Assembly (NCBI RefSeq): GCF_002101335.1
Contig: NZ_CP020773.1
Location: 1,488,001 to 1,552,000 of the forward strand
Source of the DNA: Staphylococcus lutrae
Lineage (GTDB): Bacteria; Bacillota; Bacilli; Staphylococcales; Staphylococcaceae
Direction: 5' to 3'
DNA: 64,000 nt
This document shows, piece after piece, positions 1-10,667 of the stretch (position 1 is the first letter of the stretch; each line of letters opens with the position of its first letter). The notes under the pieces were generated by a model, which was given only the letters and a program-made list of their open reading frames with translations, was not told where the DNA came from and searched no databases. Both the position numbers and the translations under genes were made by a program.

Positions 1-1253
1 GTTTTGGTGTGCGTCATAAAGAAAAAATTAAAACATTAAAAGCGAATGTCGATGTTTTAACGTTAACGGCAACACCTATCCCAAGAACGCTGCACATGAG
101 CATGCTGGGCGTTCGAGACTTGTCGGTGATTGAGACCCCACCAGAAAATCGTTTTCCAGTTCAAACTTATGTACTGGAACAAAATAGTAACTTTATTAAA
201 GAGGCGCTCGAACGTGAGTTGGCTCGTGGTGGACAAGTCTTTTATCTATACAATCGTGTGGATTCGATTTATGAAAAACGTGAACAACTTCAAATGTTGA
301 TGCCAGATGCAACGATTGGCATTGCACACGGACAGTTGCCAGAGCGGGAACTGGAAGAAACGATGCTGGATTTTATTAATGGCGAATATGATATTTTAGT
401 GACAACGACCATTATTGAAACGGGTGTTGATGTCCCGAATGCTAACACACTCATTATTGAAGATGCAGATCGTTTTGGTTTGAGTCAATTGTATCAGTTG
501 CGTGGGCGTGTCGGTCGTTCCAGTCGAATTGGGTATGCCTATTTTCTACACGCGGCAAATAAAGTATTAAACGAAGTCGCTGAAGAACGTCTACAGGCGA
601 TTAAAGAATTTACCGAACTTGGTAGTGGCTTCAAAATTGCGATGCGAGATTTAAATATTCGTGGTGCAGGAAATCTTCTCGGTAAGCAACAACATGGCTT
701 TATTGATTCTGTAGGATTTGATTTGTACTCACAAATGTTGGAAGAAGCAGTGAATGAAAAACGGGGCATAAAAGAAGAAGTGGTCGTCCCTCAATTAGAA
801 ATCGATTTAAAATTAGATGCATACTTGCCAGCGTCATATATACGCAACGAACAAGCCAAAATCGAAATCTATAAAAAATTAAGAGCAACAGAGAAAATGG
901 AACAACTGATGGATATTAAAGACGAGTTGCTCGATCGTTTCAATACGTATCCAATCGAAGTCGAACGCTTGTTGGATACGGTAGAAATTAAAGTCCATTT
1001 ACTACATGTCGGAGTGCAAACAGTGAAAGATACAGGGAAAGCGATAGAAATTTTGCTGACGCCAGCAGGAACGAATGATATCGATGGTGAAGCCCTATTT
1101 AAAAATACGTTAGCGCTCGGCCGTGCAATGAAAGTGGGCGTACAAGACGGTTGTATGAAAGTCACTTTAACCAAAGGAAAACAGTGGCTAGACGCACTTA
1201 AATTTTTAGCGAAAACATTAGAAGAAAGTTTGAGAATCCCTCATGAAATCTAA
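1..1253 (+). CDS. mfd: Transcription-repair coupling factor Mfd, C-terminal part
   Basis: Mfd is an ATP-driven DNA translocase that removes stalled RNA polymerase from lesions and recruits UvrA. The reading frame is open from base 3, so the gene begins outside the window; about 416 C-terminal codons are present. Visible motifs are TATPIPRTL (helicase motif III), the [10 protein letters not shown] stretch and QLRGRVGRS (motif VI) of the RecG-like motor, followed by the TRCF C-terminal domain. The 3' end overlaps the next gene by 11 bases, so the two are translationally linked, as in other Firmicutes. Identity is confident from motifs and order. Confidence 0.96.
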   Translation, partial: FGVRHKEKIKTLKANVDVLTLTATPIPRTLHMSMLGVRDLSVIETPPENRFPVQTYVLEQNSNFIKEALERELARGGQVFYLYNRVDSIYEKREQLQMLMPDATIGIAHGQLPERELEETMLDFINGEYDILVTTTIIETGVDVPNANTLIIEDADRFGLSQLYQLRGRVGRSSRIGYAYFLHAANKVLNEVAEERLQAIKEFTELGSGFKIAMRDLNIRGAGNLLGKQQHGFIDSVGFDLYSQMLEEAVNEKRGIKEEVVVPQLEIDLKLDAYLPASYIRNEQAKIEIYKKLRATEKMEQLMDIKDELLDRFNTYPIEVERLLDTVEIKVHLLHVGVQTVKDTGKAIEILLTPAGTNDIDGEALFKNTLALGRAMKVGVQDGCMKVTLTKGKQWLDALKFLAKTLEESLRIPHEI

Positions 1254-2775
1254 ATCAGCATTTAATGGGGTCGTCGTGCTCACGTTAGGATTGATCATCG
1301 TCAAAATATTAAGTGCGCTTTATCGTGTGCCTTATCAGAATGTATTAGGGGATGAAGGGTTATATGCTTACCAACAAATTTACCCTATTGTTGCATTAGG
1401 TGTGGTGTTATCGAGCAATGCCTTACCCAGTGCTTATACACAAATTTTAGGGCATCAGCAGATTTCGAGAACTTATTTATGGCGTTTGAGCCGTCGCTTA
1501 ACGGGGATAGGTGGAATCATTTGCATTTCGATGCTTATCGGCGCAAAAGGCATCGCTTTGGCTATGGGGGATGTTCACCTCACTCCGATGATTCGGGCAG
1601 CTAGCTTTAGTTTCTTATGCATAGGTGCACTAGGACTATTGCGGGGGTATTTTCAATCCAAATACGAAATGCATATGCCAGCGTATTCACAAGTGTTGGA
1701 ACAAGTTGTCCGCGTCGGTCTGATCGGATGCGTAATCGTGATGTTTATACAGGGGGACTTAACGATCTATCAAGCGGGAACATGGGCGATAGTTGCGTCT
1801 ACAGCGGGCTTTTTTATCGCAACAATTTTTCTTGGATTTAAGAGCCATCTTCCTGATATCACCATGCCACCTTCAACGGTTGCATGGCGTCGTTTCATCG
1901 TTGCGACAGCGATTTTTGCGATCAGTCATTTAATCGTAATTTTGTGGCAAGTCATTGATAGTTTTACCGTTGTCAACATGTTGCGTTATGGAACCGGTCT
2001 TACTTTTAGTGAAGCGATTATGCAGAAAGGTATTTTCGATCGTGGCGCTTCATTGATTCAAATGGGGTTGATTGTAACGACGACTTTTTGCTTTGTACTG
2101 ATTCCGTTATTGACAGACACTAAAAATAAAGGGCAATTCCAACAAATGCATAGTTATGCCAATGCTTCGCTTAAAATGACGATAGTGATAAGCAGTGCGA
2201 GTGGAATTGGATTAGTTAACTTGTTGCCGTTATTGAATCGTGTTTTTTTTGAACGGGATGATTTGACGGTGACGTTATCCATTTATATGTTAACCGTTAT
2301 TTGTGTGTCGCTCATTATGATGTATATTGCGTTGTTAGAAGTTCATGAGCAGTTCACCATGGTGATAAAAGGGTTGATGATTGGATTCATTGCCAAAATG
2401 GGTCTGAATGTTTTGTTGATTTCATGGCTTGGCATTTTAGGCGCAAGTATCGCGACTGTGATGTCTTTAGTCGTATTTGTTATTTTCTTACATGCCCGCG
2501 TGATGCAGTTTTATCAACTCAAGGCACTTAGAAAATTTTACTTAAAATTGACTCTGGCTTTATGCGTGATGACGGCTAGTGTACAATTAAGTCGTTACCT
2601 TATTCCTGATGTCACACGTATCGAAGGACTCATCGCGCTACTTGTTACTGCGGCAGTAGGTGTAGGGAGTATCGTGTTGATGTTGCTTTATCTCAATATA
2701 TTAAGTGCTGAAGAATGGAGACATTTACCATTTGGAGATAAGGTGATTTCATGGGAGAAAGGAAGGAAATCATGA
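1243..2775 (+). CDS. MOP-superfamily polysaccharide/lipid flippase (YabM/SpoVB-like)
   Basis: Integral membrane protein of 510 residues made of repeated hydrophobic segments with short charged loops. It belongs to the MurJ/Wzx/SpoVB type of polyprenyl-linked saccharide exporters. The N-terminal block with [24 protein letters not shown] (split here as [11 protein letters not shown] then [13 protein letters not shown]) is typical of the family. The ATG lies inside the mfd end, and the stop overlaps the next start in an ATGA arrangement. The position between mfd and the MazG gene matches B. subtilis yabM. The exact substrate is not known; a role in envelope lipid transport is inferred from family. 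Confidence 0.88.
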   Translation: MKSKSAFNGVVVLTLGLIIVKILSALYRVPYQNVLGDEGLYAYQQIYPIVALGVVLSSNALPSAYTQILGHQQISRTYLWRLSRRLTGIGGIICISMLIGAKGIALAMGDVHLTPMIRAASFSFLCIGALGLLRGYFQSKYEMHMPAYSQVLEQVVRVGLIGCVIVMFIQGDLTIYQAGTWAIVASTAGFFIATIFLGFKSHLPDITMPPSTVAWRRFIVATAIFAISHLIVILWQVIDSFTVVNMLRYGTGLTFSEAIMQKGIFDRGASLIQMGLIVTTTFCFVLIPLLTDTKNKGQFQQMHSYANASLKMTIVISSASGIGLVNLLPLLNRVFFERDDLTVTLSIYMLTVICVSLIMMYIALLEVHEQFTMVIKGLMIGFIAKMGLNVLLISWLGILGASIATVMSLVVFVIFLHARVMQFYQLKALRKFYLKLTLALCVMTASVQLSRYLIPDVTRIEGLIALLVTAAVGVGSIVLMLLYLNILSAEEWRHLPFGDKVISWEKGRKS

Positions 2776-3959
2776 CACAACAACTTACGATTATTGGATT
2801 AGGAAATTACGGATTAGATGAATTGCCTGTAAGTCTTTATCGTCTGATTCAACAACAAGACAAGATTTATGTCCGTACACAAGCACATCCGGTCATTGAA
2901 CAATTAGATGGAATTGAAATTGAAAGCTTTGATGAGGTGTATGAAGCCCATGACACGTTCGAAGCGGTGTATGCAGAAATAACTGAACGACTCATTCAGT
3001 CTGCACAACATGAGGATGTGGTGTATGCTGTGCCGGGCCATCCTCGCGTTGCAGAAACAACAACACAATTATTACTTGCAGAAGCACCCAAACATCACAT
3101 CAACGTAACAGTGTTAGGGGGACGAAGTTTTATCGATGACATCTTTGCAGCGGTAGATGTCGATCCTAATGATGGTTTCACAATGTTAGATGCCACTGCG
3201 TTAGATGTGGCAATGCTCAATCCTCGCACGGCGACACTTATTACGCAAGTGTATAGCGATAAGGTCGCTGGAGATTTGAAGTTAAGTTTAATGGAGCGCT
3301 ATCCCGATGCATTTGAAGTGATGGTCGTAGATGGCGCGCATCAAGCAGGCGCGCACGTCACCCGTTGCCCGATTTATGCACTGGATCATGAGATCAACTA
3401 TTCAAATTTAACGAGTGTATTTGTCCCTAAACTAGAGGATGCCACTGCCTTTTACGCTGATTTTGATTTTGTCGACCACGTCATTGCCCAATTAGTGGAT
3501 GATGTACAAGGGTGTCCGTGGGATAAAGTTCAAACCCATCAGTCATTAAAACGCTATTTATTAGAAGAAACGTTCGAATTATTTGAGGCGATTGATCATG
3601 AAGATGATTGGCACATGATTGAGGAGTTGGGTGATATTTTGCTACAAGTCTTACTTCATGCGAATATTGGGCGTAAAGAAGGCTTTATGGATACACGTGA
3701 GGTTGTCGCGAGTTTGACTGAGAAAATGATTCGACGCCACCCGCACATTTTTGCAGATGCTGATGCAAGCGATGTTGAAGATGTAAAAACGATATGGCAA
3801 GCGCAAAAACAAGCAGAAGGTAAAAAAGAACGTGTGAAATTTGAGAAAGTATTTGCGACACATTTCTTAAAACTGTATGATGAAGTCAAAAATAAAGACT
3901 TAACGGAAGAAGCCTTATATGCATATTTAGAAAAGGGAGGTTCTCATGAGACTCGATAA
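2772..3959 (+). CDS. YabN-type fusion: tetrapyrrole methylase domain plus MazG pyrophosphohydrolase
   Basis: Protein of 395 residues. The N-terminal half (about 1-220) is a tetrapyrrole-methylase-like fold beginning LTIIGLGNYGLDELP. The C-terminal half is a MazG domain with GCPWDKVQTHQSLKRYLLEE and the acidic EELGDILLQ motif that binds metal for NTP hydrolysis. MazG enzymes clear non-canonical nucleotides; the job of the methylase half is unknown. I chose the ATG at 2772 because it overlaps the upstream stop (ATGA) and has a GGAAGG ribosome site about 8 bases before it. An upstream in-frame ATG at 2751 lacks this. The end overlaps rqcP by 14 bases. Confidence 0.9.
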   Translation: MTQQLTIIGLGNYGLDELPVSLYRLIQQQDKIYVRTQAHPVIEQLDGIEIESFDEVYEAHDTFEAVYAEITERLIQSAQHEDVVYAVPGHPRVAETTTQLLLAEAPKHHINVTVLGGRSFIDDIFAAVDVDPNDGFTMLDATALDVAMLNPRTATLITQVYSDKVAGDLKLSLMERYPDAFEVMVVDGAHQAGAHVTRCPIYALDHEINYSNLTSVFVPKLEDATAFYADFDFVDHVIAQLVDDVQGCPWDKVQTHQSLKRYLLEETFELFEAIDHEDDWHMIEELGDILLQVLLHANIGRKEGFMDTREVVASLTEKMIRRHPHIFADADASDVEDVKTIWQAQKQAEGKKERVKFEKVFATHFLKLYDEVKNKDLTEEALYAYLEKGGSHETR

Positions 3960-4203
3960 ATATTTAAAAGTATCGCGTTTGATTAAACGACGTACGCTTG
4001 CGAAAGCATTGAGCGATCAAGGGCGTATTGCAATCAATGGCCATACTGCAAAAGCAAGTACAGATGTTAAAGTTGATGATGTATTAGTCATTCAGTTTGG
4101 TCAAAAAAATGTTACAGTAAAAGTCACGGGGTTAAGTGAACATGCCACAAAGGAAAATGCAAAAGGAATGTTTGAACTGGTTAAAGAAGAGCGCATCCAG
4201 TAA
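3946..4203 (+). CDS. rqcP: RqcP (YabO), S4-domain ribosome quality-control factor
   Basis: Small basic protein of 85 residues. It starts MRLDKYLKVSRLIKRRTLAK, the S4 RNA-binding signature shared with Hsp15. In Firmicutes RqcP works with RqcH on obstructed 50S subunits to add C-terminal Ala tails to stalled peptides. The ATG follows a strong AAAGGGAGG site and overlaps the mazG gene by 14 bases. Length and neighbours (yabN before, divIC after) match the family. Confidence 0.93.
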   Translation: MRLDKYLKVSRLIKRRTLAKALSDQGRIAINGHTAKASTDVKVDDVLVIQFGQKNVTVKVTGLSEHATKENAKGMFELVKEERIQ

Positions 4204-4230
4204 AGGGGATACAAAGAAAGGTGACGCCTC

Positions 4231-4620
4231 ATGAATGAAAAAATTCAAAATATCGGCAATCAGTATACAAGTCAAAAAAATGCCAAGAAAAAGAACCATG
4301 AACGCCGAAAAAAGGTCGTTAAAAAACGTGTGTCAGTGTTTGGTGGTATACTGCTAGGCATCATTATTTTGTTGTTAGTGATGTTGGTGCTCCAACTCAA
4401 AGGGAATCACGATGCCTCTGTTGAGCGTCAAGCAAAAGAAGAAGAATACCAAAAATTGCAAGACAAAGAGATTGAATTGAAAGAACAACTGAACAATTTA
4501 AATGATGAAGCCTACGTCGAGAAAATCGCGAGGGACGAGTACTACCTAAGTAATGACGGTGAAATTATTTTTAAATTACCGAATGATGATAAGCAAAATA
4601 AACAATCTAAAAAAGAGTAG
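4231..4620 (+). CDS. divIC: Cell-division protein DivIC (FtsB-type)
   Basis: Bitopic septal protein of 129 residues. It has a basic cytoplasmic N-terminus, one membrane helix at about residues 34-56 and an extracellular coiled coil (about 62-95) rich in Glu, Lys and Leu, then the conserved YVEKIARDEYYLSNDGE block. DivIC acts with DivIB and FtsL in the divisome to activate septal peptidoglycan synthesis. The start ATG lies 27 bases after the rqcP stop with an AAAGGTGA site. Position and topology make the call firm. Confidence 0.93.
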   Translation: MNEKIQNIGNQYTSQKNAKKKNHERRKKVVKKRVSVFGGILLGIIILLLVMLVLQLKGNHDASVERQAKEEEYQKLQDKEIELKEQLNNLNDEAYVEKIARDEYYLSNDGEIIFKLPNDDKQNKQSKKE

Positions 4621-4685
4621 TGTGCTTTTAAATATAGAAAAAGATGATATAAAGTCGCATAAAAAAGTCGAATTACAATTTGTCG

Positions 4686-4714
4686 TTGTGAAAACAGACA
4701 AACAAACGTATAAT
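4686..4714 (+). promoter_or_regulatory. SigmaA-type promoter for the S1-domain gene
   Basis: TTGTGA (4686-4691) and a perfect TATAAT (4709-4714) are separated by 17 bases in the 134-base gap after divIC. This would start transcription near 4721 for the S1-domain gene. Sequence match only. Confidence 0.7.
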
Positions 4715-4754
4715 AGAACTATATTGAACTAAAGCGGGAGGATGCATTAAAACA

Positions 4755-5132
4755 ATGTCAATCGAAGTAGGAAGTAAGTTAAAAGGTAAAGTCACTGGTA
4801 TCAAAAAATTTGGTGCATTCGTGGAATTGCCTGAAGGAAAAAGTGGGCTAGTTCATATTAGTGAAGTAGCGGATAATTATGTAGAGAATGTAGAAGACCA
4901 TTTATCAGTCGGTGATGAAGTAGAAGTAAAAGTACTATCAATTGCAGATGATGGTAAAATCAGTTTATCAATTAAAAAAGCGAAAGAGCGTCCACGTAAA
5001 CAAAAACCGGCGCAAAAACCAGAAGACTTTGAGAAGAAACTATCGAACTTTTTGAAAGATAGTGAAGACAAACTTACTTCTATTAAACGTCAGACAGAAT
5101 CAAGACGTGGTGGCAGAGGTTCACGTCGTTAA
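4755..5132 (+). CDS. S1 RNA-binding domain protein (YabR / GSP13 type)
   Basis: Protein of 125 residues. Residues 1-75 form a single S1 domain (VGSKLKGKVTGIKKFGAFVEL, KSGLVHISEVAD, GDEVEVKVLSI, GKISLSIKKA), followed by a basic tail ending RRGGRGSRR. Such proteins bind RNA and the ribosome. The start ATG is 13 bases after GGGAGG, a rather long spacing, but the nearer ATG at 4742 runs into a stop at once. It has its own promoter and a terminator follows. Confidence 0.9.
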   Translation: MSIEVGSKLKGKVTGIKKFGAFVELPEGKSGLVHISEVADNYVENVEDHLSVGDEVEVKVLSIADDGKISLSIKKAKERPRKQKPAQKPEDFEKKLSNFLKDSEDKLTSIKRQTESRRGGRGSRR

Positions 5133-5149
5133 GCATTACATGATGACTT

Positions 5150-5195
5150 AGAGGTTGAGAAACGAAGGCTAACTTTGACTCTCAGCCTCTATTTT
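5150..5195 (+). terminator. Rho-independent terminator after the S1-domain gene
   Basis: AGAGGTTGAGA pairs with TCTCAGCCTCT (one G-U pair), followed by ATTTTA. It ends just before tilS, so tilS may be read partly by read-through. Confidence 0.75.
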
Positions 5196-5210
5196 AATGT
5201 GGGAGTGACA

Positions 5211-6506
5211 ATGAACATGCAACAAAATTGGAAAATGACCGATCATCTTGTACTTGCGGTATCGACAGGGGTAGACAGCATGGTTTTACTGCATCGTTTA
5301 TTACATGATTATGCAGCAACGTATCGACAGTTGACGTGCTTGCATGTCCATCACGGTTTACGCACGGCGTCAGATGAAGAAGCGGCATTTATTCAAAACT
5401 ATTGTGAAGCACATCAGATTGCTTGTTATGTGAAACATTTAGATTTGTCTGAGGCAGTTGCACAAAATCGAAGCATACAAAATGATGCAAGAGTCATGCG
5501 CTACAAGTGGTTTGATGAAATGATGATGCAACTTCATGCGGATTGTTTGTTAACAGCACACCATCAAGATGATCAAATTGAAACCATTTTTTATCGTTTG
5601 TTTACAGGAAAAAGTACGCGGAATCATTTAGGTATTTCTGATGTTGCACATCGGCAGTCCTATACTGTGTTAAGGCCGCTGTTAAATATGACGAAAGCAC
5701 AAATTCGCGCCTACCAACAGCAACATGACGTGCCTTTTTTTGAAGATCGGTCCAATGCGAGCGACAGTTACGTACGCAATCAGATTAGAAACCGCTTATT
5801 GCCTTATATCGCATCGAATCAACAGCTACAACCTCAGCATTTATTAAGATTAAAAGCGTTTCACGACGAAGCGTTGAATTTGATGGAACGTGAAGTAGAC
5901 GCATTTATTACATCATTTGTGACAAGAAACGCACATTCTACCATCTTGGAGAGAAACGCTTTTAACGCACTCACGCCACATGTTAAAATGTTGACTTTGG
6001 ATAGATTGTTGCATGAATATGAGGATAGCGTTACGATGAGTGCACATACGTACGAAGATTGGTTCCAAAAGTTAGCGAGTCCAATTGCGCAAACCGAGCT
6101 GTTGCATACAAACCAATGGCAAGCGGATATTGTGTATGATAAATTAGTAATAATGGCGCCGCTACAACCGCATCACACACTGCATACAATGCAAGTCACA
6201 GATGCAGGTCATTACCGTTTTGGACTTTATGACGTTCAGTTGACGGCTACACCAGATGTAGCTTTACCTTTGTTACGGATTCGGACGCGCCAACAAGGTG
6301 ATCGCGTGCCGTGGCTTCACGGCCATCATAAAAAAGTATCGCGACTCATGATTGATGAGAAAGTGCCTGCATACTTGAGGGCGCAGATGCCTATTGTCGA
6401 AACGATGGAAGGCGATATTTTAGCGGTAGGTCCCTTGTTTATTCAGCAAAAATTTAGAAATGTAATCAAGATACAGTTTATGGGAGATGACATACATGGA
6501 AAATGA
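5211..6506 (+). CDS. tilS: tRNA(Ile)-lysidine synthase
   Basis: TilS converts C34 of the CAU-anticodon tRNA-Ile to lysidine so that it reads AUA. The 431-residue protein has the N-type pyrophosphatase loop as AVSTGVDSM near residue 20 (Thr where many have Gly), LHVHHGLR, LTAHHQDDQIET and the RPLL segment, then the TilS-specific C-terminal domains. I chose the ATG at 5211: GGGAGTG lies just upstream and the N-terminus aligns with the S. aureus protein. An in-frame start at 5175 lies inside the preceding terminator. The 3' end overlaps hpt by 11 bases. Confidence 0.93.
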   Translation: MNMQQNWKMTDHLVLAVSTGVDSMVLLHRLLHDYAATYRQLTCLHVHHGLRTASDEEAAFIQNYCEAHQIACYVKHLDLSEAVAQNRSIQNDARVMRYKWFDEMMMQLHADCLLTAHHQDDQIETIFYRLFTGKSTRNHLGISDVAHRQSYTVLRPLLNMTKAQIRAYQQQHDVPFFEDRSNASDSYVRNQIRNRLLPYIASNQQLQPQHLLRLKAFHDEALNLMEREVDAFITSFVTRNAHSTILERNAFNALTPHVKMLTLDRLLHEYEDSVTMSAHTYEDWFQKLASPIAQTELLHTNQWQADIVYDKLVIMAPLQPHHTLHTMQVTDAGHYRFGLYDVQLTATPDVALPLLRIRTRQQGDRVPWLHGHHKKVSRLMIDEKVPAYLRAQMPIVETMEGDILAVGPLFIQQKFRNVIKIQFMGDDIHGK

Positions 6507-7035
6507 TTTGAAAGCAGTGTTATTAACTGAGGACGACATCCAGGAAATTTGTCATAAATTAGGTCAACAAATCACAGAGGATTATCGAGGGAAAACGTTG
6601 TTCTGTGTAGGGATTTTAAAAGGGTCCGTTTTATTTATGACAGATTTGATTAAGCGGATTGATTTGCCATTAGCGATTGATTTTATGGATGTTTCAAGTT
6701 ACCACGGGGGAACAGAGTCGACAGGTGAAGTTCAAATTTTAAAGGATTTGAGTGCGTCTATTGAAAATAAAGATGTGCTCATTATTGAAGATATCCTTGA
6801 GACGGGAACAACATTAAAATCTATTACAGAGCTGCTACAATCTCGTCGCGTACGTTCTTTAGAAATCGTCACATTATTGGATAAACCGAATCGACGTAAA
6901 GCAGATATTGAGGCCAAATATGTCGGTAAGAAAATTCCTGATGAGTTTGTCATCGGATACGGTTTAGATTATCAAGAGAAATATCGTAATTTGCCTTATA
7001 TTGGAACACTGAAGCCAGAAATATACGCCGATTAA
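6496..7035 (+). CDS. hpt: Hypoxanthine phosphoribosyltransferase
   Basis: Purine-salvage enzyme that makes IMP and GMP from hypoxanthine or guanine and PRPP. At 179 residues it has the normal family length. The PRPP-binding loop VLIIEDILETGTTL and the base-binding KPNRRKADI/YVGKKIPDEFVIGYGLDY region are intact. The ATG at 6496 is preceded by GGAGA and aligns with the S. aureus start; an ATG nine bases earlier is less well spaced. It follows tilS with an 11-base overlap, the usual tilS-hpt-ftsH order. Confidence 0.95.
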   Translation: MENDLKAVLLTEDDIQEICHKLGQQITEDYRGKTLFCVGILKGSVLFMTDLIKRIDLPLAIDFMDVSSYHGGTESTGEVQILKDLSASIENKDVLIIEDILETGTTLKSITELLQSRRVRSLEIVTLLDKPNRRKADIEAKYVGKKIPDEFVIGYGLDYQEKYRNLPYIGTLKPEIYAD

Positions 7036-7165
7036 TCGGTATACATTGAATCTGATTCAGGTGTTTTCGTCAATGCGATGGAGGCGCCTACAGTGGAATC
7101 CATATGAATGCGGCATGTTGCAAGAATCGATAAAAGTCAATTACTAGCCATGTATGTAACAATTA

Positions 7166-7174
7166 TGGTAAAAT
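7166..7174 (+). promoter_or_regulatory. Extended -10 promoter candidate for ftsH
   Basis: TGGTAAAAT forms an extended -10 about 40 bases before the ftsH start; no good -35 is seen. The rest of the 178-base hpt-ftsH gap shows no other structure. Confidence 0.4.
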
Positions 7175-7213
7175 TTTTATTAGTTTTATATTTGAAGTAG
7201 GAGGAAACGACGC

Positions 7214-9325
7214 ATGCAGAAAGCTTTTCGTAATGTGCTGTTTATAGCCATTGTCGGCGTTGTTATCTTTGGGTTGTTTTCATGGATTAATGGGAATGGC
7301 AACGTACCTAAAGAGTTAACTTATACGCAGTTTATGCAAAAATTAGATGATGGAGAATTGAAATCTTTAGAAATTCAACCCGAAAATAATGTGTATAAAG
7401 TGAGTGGTAAGTTAAAGAATAATGACGATTATGCATCAACAATTCTGTTCAATGATGATCAAGAGTTGAATAAAGTTACCAAAACAGCCAAAGAACAAAA
7501 TGGATTAGAATTTACAGTTAAAGAAGAAGAGGGGCAGAGTGTATTTGTAAGTATTATTTCTACATTAATTCCTGTCTTAGTCATTGCTTTACTCTTTATC
7601 TTCTTCCTTAGTCAGGCTCAAGGTGGTGGCGGTGGCGGTCGTATGATGAACTTTGGTAAATCCAAAGCCAAGATGTACGATAGTCAAAAAGGTCGCGTCC
7701 GTTTCACAGATGTAGCCGGAGCAGATGAAGAGAAGCAAGAACTCATTGAAATTGTCGATTTCCTAAAAGACAATAAAAAATTCAAGCAAATGGGATCTCG
7801 TATTCCGAAAGGGGTCTTGTTGGTTGGACCACCAGGGACAGGGAAAACCTTACTTGCACGTGCTGTTGCAGGTGAAGCCGGTGTGCCATTTTTCTCAATC
7901 AGTGGTTCAGACTTTGTTGAAATGTTTGTCGGTGTTGGTGCGAGCCGTGTCCGTGATTTATTCGAAAATGCGAAGAAAAATGCGCCGTGTATCATTTTTA
8001 TAGATGAGATCGATGCTGTAGGTCGCCAGCGTGGTGCGGGTGTCGGTGGCGGTCATGATGAACGTGAGCAAACATTGAACCAACTTCTTGTAGAGATGGA
8101 TGGTTTTGGTGAAAATGAAGGTATTATCATGATTGCTGCAACGAACCGTCCAGACATCTTGGACCCTGCCTTATTACGTCCAGGTCGATTTGACCGTCAA
8201 ATTCAAGTTGGACGTCCAGATGTGACAGGTCGTGAAGCAATTTTACATGTTCATGCTAAAAATAAACCTTTAGATGAGACAATAGACCTTAAAGCGATTG
8301 CACAACGTACGCCTGGTTTCTCAGGTGCCGATTTGGAAAACTTATTAAACGAAGCGTCATTAATTGCAGCGCGTAGTGGTAAGAAAAAAATCGACATGCG
8401 TGATATTGAAGAAGCAACCGATCGTGTCATTGCCGGTCCAGCTAAAAAATCTCGTGTTATTTCTGACAAAGAACGTAACATTGTCGCTCATCACGAAGCA
8501 GGTCATACGATTATTGGTATGGTGCTTGATGAAGCAGAAGTGGTACACAAAGTGACGATTGTTCCACGAGGTCAAGCCGGCGGTTACGCAATGATGTTGC
8601 CGAAACAAGATCGTTTCTTAATGACAGAGCCAGAATTGCTCGATAAAATTTGTGGCTTGCTTGGTGGACGTGTTGCAGAAGATATCATCTTTAATGAAGT
8701 GTCGACAGGTGCTTCGAATGACTTTGAGCGTGCGACACAAATTGCACGTGATATGGTGACGAAATACGGTATGAGTAAAAAACTTGGACCGTTACAATTT
8801 TCACATGGTGGCGGACAAGTCTTTTTAGGTAAAGATATGTCTGGTGAGCCGGAATATTCTGGTCAAATCGCATTTGAAATTGATAAAGAAGTACAACGTA
8901 TCGTCAAAGAACAATATGAACGTTGTAAACAAATCTTATTGGAACATGAATCACAATTACGATTAATTGCAGAGACACTATTAACAGAAGAAACATTAGT
9001 TGCTGAACAAATTCAGTCATTATTCCATGAAGGGCATTTGCCAGAAGTGAATTATGATGAAGCTAAAGTGGTGAATCATTCAGAAAATGAAGCATTTAAA
9101 GATGGCAAATTTGGTAAGTCTTATGATGACATTCGACGCGAGCAAGAAGCGTTGACAGAACGTGCAAACCGTGGTCAATCTGAACGTCGTCAGGAGGCAC
9201 CATCGAAAGATGATTCGTCTGAAGGGCATGAAGAATCAAAACAAGAGGAACAAAATGATACAACAGGTTTTGAGCAAGGGCCAAACATTGAACGCCCAGG
9301 TGACGACCCATCACCACGTCAATAG
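7214..9325 (+). CDS. ftsH: ATP-dependent zinc metalloprotease FtsH
   Basis: Membrane AAA+ protease that degrades misfolded membrane proteins and regulators. It has 703 residues. Two N-terminal membrane helices (about 5-25 and 112-133) flank an extracellular domain. A Gly-rich linker leads to Walker A GPPGTGKT (205-212), Walker [10 protein letters not shown], the second region of homology ([20 protein letters not shown]) and zinc motif HEAGH (427-431). The tail after about residue 620 is hydrophilic and low-complexity, as in other staphylococci. The start follows an AGGAGG site. A terminator follows, so it ends its unit. Confidence 0.97.
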   Translation: MQKAFRNVLFIAIVGVVIFGLFSWINGNGNVPKELTYTQFMQKLDDGELKSLEIQPENNVYKVSGKLKNNDDYASTILFNDDQELNKVTKTAKEQNGLEFTVKEEEGQSVFVSIISTLIPVLVIALLFIFFLSQAQGGGGGGRMMNFGKSKAKMYDSQKGRVRFTDVAGADEEKQELIEIVDFLKDNKKFKQMGSRIPKGVLLVGPPGTGKTLLARAVAGEAGVPFFSISGSDFVEMFVGVGASRVRDLFENAKKNAPCIIFIDEIDAVGRQRGAGVGGGHDEREQTLNQLLVEMDGFGENEGIIMIAATNRPDILDPALLRPGRFDRQIQVGRPDVTGREAILHVHAKNKPLDETIDLKAIAQRTPGFSGADLENLLNEASLIAARSGKKKIDMRDIEEATDRVIAGPAKKSRVISDKERNIVAHHEAGHTIIGMVLDEAEVVHKVTIVPRGQAGGYAMMLPKQDRFLMTEPELLDKICGLLGGRVAEDIIFNEVSTGASNDFERATQIARDMVTKYGMSKKLGPLQFSHGGGQVFLGKDMSGEPEYSGQIAFEIDKEVQRIVKEQYERCKQILLEHESQLRLIAETLLTEETLVAEQIQSLFHEGHLPEVNYDEAKVVNHSENEAFKDGKFGKSYDDIRREQEALTERANRGQSERRQEAPSKDDSSEGHEESKQEEQNDTTGFEQGPNIERPGDDPSPRQ

Positions 9326-9334
9326 GCATTGAGC

Positions 9335-9383
9335 AAAAGGACTTTTCTTGAAAGTAATCGACTTTTAGGAAAGGTCCTTTTCT
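9335..9383 (+). terminator. Terminator after ftsH
   Basis: AAAAGGACTTTTC pairs imperfectly with GGAAAGGTCCTTTT, giving a hairpin rich in T at its 3' side, directly after the ftsH stop. The following 218 bases to hslO show no clear promoter. Confidence 0.7.
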
Positions 9384-9601
9384 CATGGAATGTTAGGCAT
9401 CACCGATCACGTCACTAACGTGTAAACGCTAAAAACCGCGATGACTCAATTGTGCCAATCGTATGCAAGGCATTTTAGTTGAGTCCGCATTAACTAACGC
9501 GTATGATGATGCAAAGTAGAGAACGCATAGATGGAACTTCAAAATCTTTGCTATCCATCAATATGATTACTTTAAGGGATTTTAAGGAGTGAGCTAGAAA
9601 A

Positions 9602-10486
9602 ATGACACATGATTATTTAGTGAAAGCACTCGCCTTTAATGGCGAAATTCGCGCATATAGCGTCAATTCAACCGAAACGATTCAGGAAGCGCAAACAAGG
9701 CACTACACATGGCCGACAGCCTCTGCAGCATTAGGTAGAACGATGACAGCCACTGTGATGATGGGTGCCATGTTAAAAGGAGACCAAAAGTTAACAGTGA
9801 CAGTTGATGGCGATGGTCCTATTGGAAGAATTATTGCAGACGCAGATGCGACAGGTAAAGTACGCGGCTATGTCACACAGCCACAAACACACTTCCCATT
9901 AAACGAACAAGGCAAACTCGATGTGCGACGGGCGGTAGGAACAAGCGGTGCCATCAACGTAGTCAAAGACATTGGCCTACGTGATTACTATACGGGAAGT
10001 AGCCCTATTATTTCTGGGGAGCTAGGCGAGGATTTTACGTACTATTTTGCCAACAGCGAACAAGTGCCTTCATCAGTAGGGGTGGGGGTTTTAGTGAATC
10101 CGGACAACTCAATTAAAGCGGCTGGAGGATTTGTGATTCAAGTGATGCCAGGGGCTAAAGAAGAAACGATTGATCGTTTGGAAGCGGCAATTAAGTCGAT
10201 GAAACCAGTATCTACTTTAATTGCAGAAGGACTGACGCCAGAAGAAATGTTGCAAACGATTTTAGGCGAAGAGAACGTGACAGTTTTAGAAACGATGCCC
10301 GTCGCATTTGAATGTCAATGTAGCTATGACAAGTTTTTAAATGCAATCAAAGGTTTAGGGGAAGCAGAGATTGAAGATATGATCGCAAAAGATCACGGTG
10401 CAGAAGCGGAATGTCATTTCTGTCGCTCACGTTATCATTTTTCTGAAGAGGCGCTTCAATCCTTGCTGACTGAAACGACATCTTAA
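9602..10486 (+). CDS. hslO: Redox-regulated chaperone Hsp33
   Basis: Cytoplasmic holdase chaperone activated by oxidation. It has 294 residues of normal length. The zinc/redox switch is complete near the C-terminus: ECQCS (CxC) and ECHFC (CxxC), about 30 residues apart. Conserved blocks [21 protein letters not shown] and [16 protein letters not shown] (shown whole in the frame) support the call. The ATG at 9602 follows AAGGAGTGAG at a normal spacing. It precedes cysK, as in B. subtilis and S. aureus. Confidence 0.95.
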   Translation: MTHDYLVKALAFNGEIRAYSVNSTETIQEAQTRHYTWPTASAALGRTMTATVMMGAMLKGDQKLTVTVDGDGPIGRIIADADATGKVRGYVTQPQTHFPLNEQGKLDVRRAVGTSGAINVVKDIGLRDYYTGSSPIISGELGEDFTYYFANSEQVPSSVGVGVLVNPDNSIKAAGGFVIQVMPGAKEETIDRLEAAIKSMKPVSTLIAEGLTPEEMLQTILGEENVTVLETMPVAFECQCSYDKFLNAIKGLGEAEIEDMIAKDHGAEAECHFCRSRYHFSEEALQSLLTETTS

Positions 10487-10582
10487 AAGGATTGCGTGTA
10501 TGGGGCGGTCATGACGATTTATGATGTTTTTGTTGATATTAAGAAACAAAAATATAGGATTAAGATTAGTGATTTACTTTTG

Positions 10583-10612
10583 TTGACATATAAATAGTGG
10601 TACACTTAAGAT
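10583..10612 (+). promoter_or_regulatory. Promoter candidate for cysK
   Basis: TTGACA (10583-10588) and TAAGAT (10607-10612) with an 18-base spacer, about 45 bases before the cysK start. cysK is normally repressed by CymR in staphylococci; I see no operator that I can assign with confidence. Confidence 0.5.
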
Positions 10613-10667
10613 ATCCGATACAAAAACTATGTGTTATCAAAATATATGAAAAGTGAGGCTGATGATG

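Noticed and set aside
5263..5283. Thr instead of Gly in the TilS nucleotide loop as a sign of a defective enzyme
   Set aside because: The equivalent S. aureus protein has the same STG-type loop, so it is a normal staphylococcal variant.
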